Shown here: positions 63,888 through 64,000 of the stretch, piece after piece
How positions within the stretch are numbered: position 1 is the stretch's first letter
How the letters are laid out: every line of letters begins with the position of its first letter
DNA from: Streptomyces sp. NBC_01255
GTDB lineage: Bacteria; Actinomycetota; Actinomycetes; Streptomycetales; Streptomycetaceae
Reading direction: 5' to 3'
DNA length: 64,000 bases
Assembly (NCBI RefSeq): GCF_036226445.1
Contig: NZ_CP108474.1
Coordinates: forward strand, 3,224,001-3,288,000
Position numbers and translations under genes: made by a program
Notes under the pieces: model-generated
Told to the model about the DNA's origin: nothing
Databases searched by the model: none
Seen by the model: the letters and a program-made list of their open reading frames with translations, nothing else

Positions 63888-64000
63888 TCAGATCCCCGCG
63901 GCCTTCTTCAGGGCGTCCACGCGGTCCGTGCGCTCCCAGGTGAAGTCCGGCAGCTCGCGGCCGAAGTGGCCGTAGGCCGCGGTCTGCGAGTAGATCGGGC
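63888..64000 (-). CDS. metK: S-adenosylmethionine synthase, C-terminal fragment at window edge
   Basis: Only the last 37 codons are present, ending at TGA (63890-63888). The reading is [14 protein letters not shown], then [20 protein letters not shown], typical of the MetK C-terminus (YGHFGR...W E). It supplies SAM, used here by DesVI, the radical enzyme DesII and the PikR methylases. Continues outside the window. Confidence 0.85.
   Translation of the reverse strand, partial: PIYSQTAAYGHFGRELPDFTWERTDRVDALKKAAGI

Overview
The window is high-GC actinobacterial chromosome from a Streptomyces. It carries the complete pikromycin/methymycin (pik/des) macrolide cluster of the Streptomyces venezuelae type, with core chromosomal genes on both sides. 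Gene order, domain order and protein lengths match the known cluster: PikAIV is about 1347 aa and PikC is 416 aa. Many residues differ from my memory of the ATCC 15439 proteins, so I infer a close relative rather than that strain.

Left flank (1-6099) is primary metabolism: the 5' part of a threonine ammonia-lyase gene (ilvA), a MarR regulator, a sigma-like protein with a collagen-like tail and its small membrane partner, a DUF1059 protein, cystathionine gamma-synthase (metB), a membrane-anchored unknown, and msrA. From about 6018 to 8709 lies what I read as a tiny integrated element of about 2.7 kb: a large serine recombinase plus one unknown gene, inserted in the 3' end of msrA. A decayed copy of the original msrA 3' end sits at its far edge (8701-8772). 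The antibiotic cluster begins immediately beyond.

The cluster (8816-62790) starts with two convergent 23S rRNA methyltransferase genes (pikR2 and pikR1), one preceded by a macrolide-sensing leader peptide. Four giant PKS genes follow. PikAI holds a KSQ loading module and modules 1 and 2; PikAII holds modules 3 and 4; PikAIII holds module 5; PikAIV holds module 6 and the thioesterase. Together they make narbonolide (14-membered ring) and 10-deoxymethynolide (12-membered ring). An overlapping run then encodes the editing thioesterase PikAV, the P450-like helper DesVIII, the desosaminyltransferase DesVII, the N,N-dimethyltransferase DesVI and the secreted beta-glucosidase DesR. The opposite strand carries desI-desII and desIII-desIV-desV, which make TDP-desosamine. 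PikC hydroxylates the glycosylated macrolides and PikD is the LAL-family activator. Convergent to pikD are a PfkB-family sugar/nucleoside kinase and the end of metK.

The signals most worth following up are: the msrA-targeting mini-element; rare TTA (bldA) codons in pikD, desI, pikR1, pikAI and pikAII, two of them carried in a perfectly duplicated ~390-bp AT segment; 11-bp-spaced direct repeats upstream of pikAI, desIII and desI/pikC; the leader/attenuator of the inducible pikR gene; and the conserved in-gene start of PikAIV exactly 600 nt into the gene.
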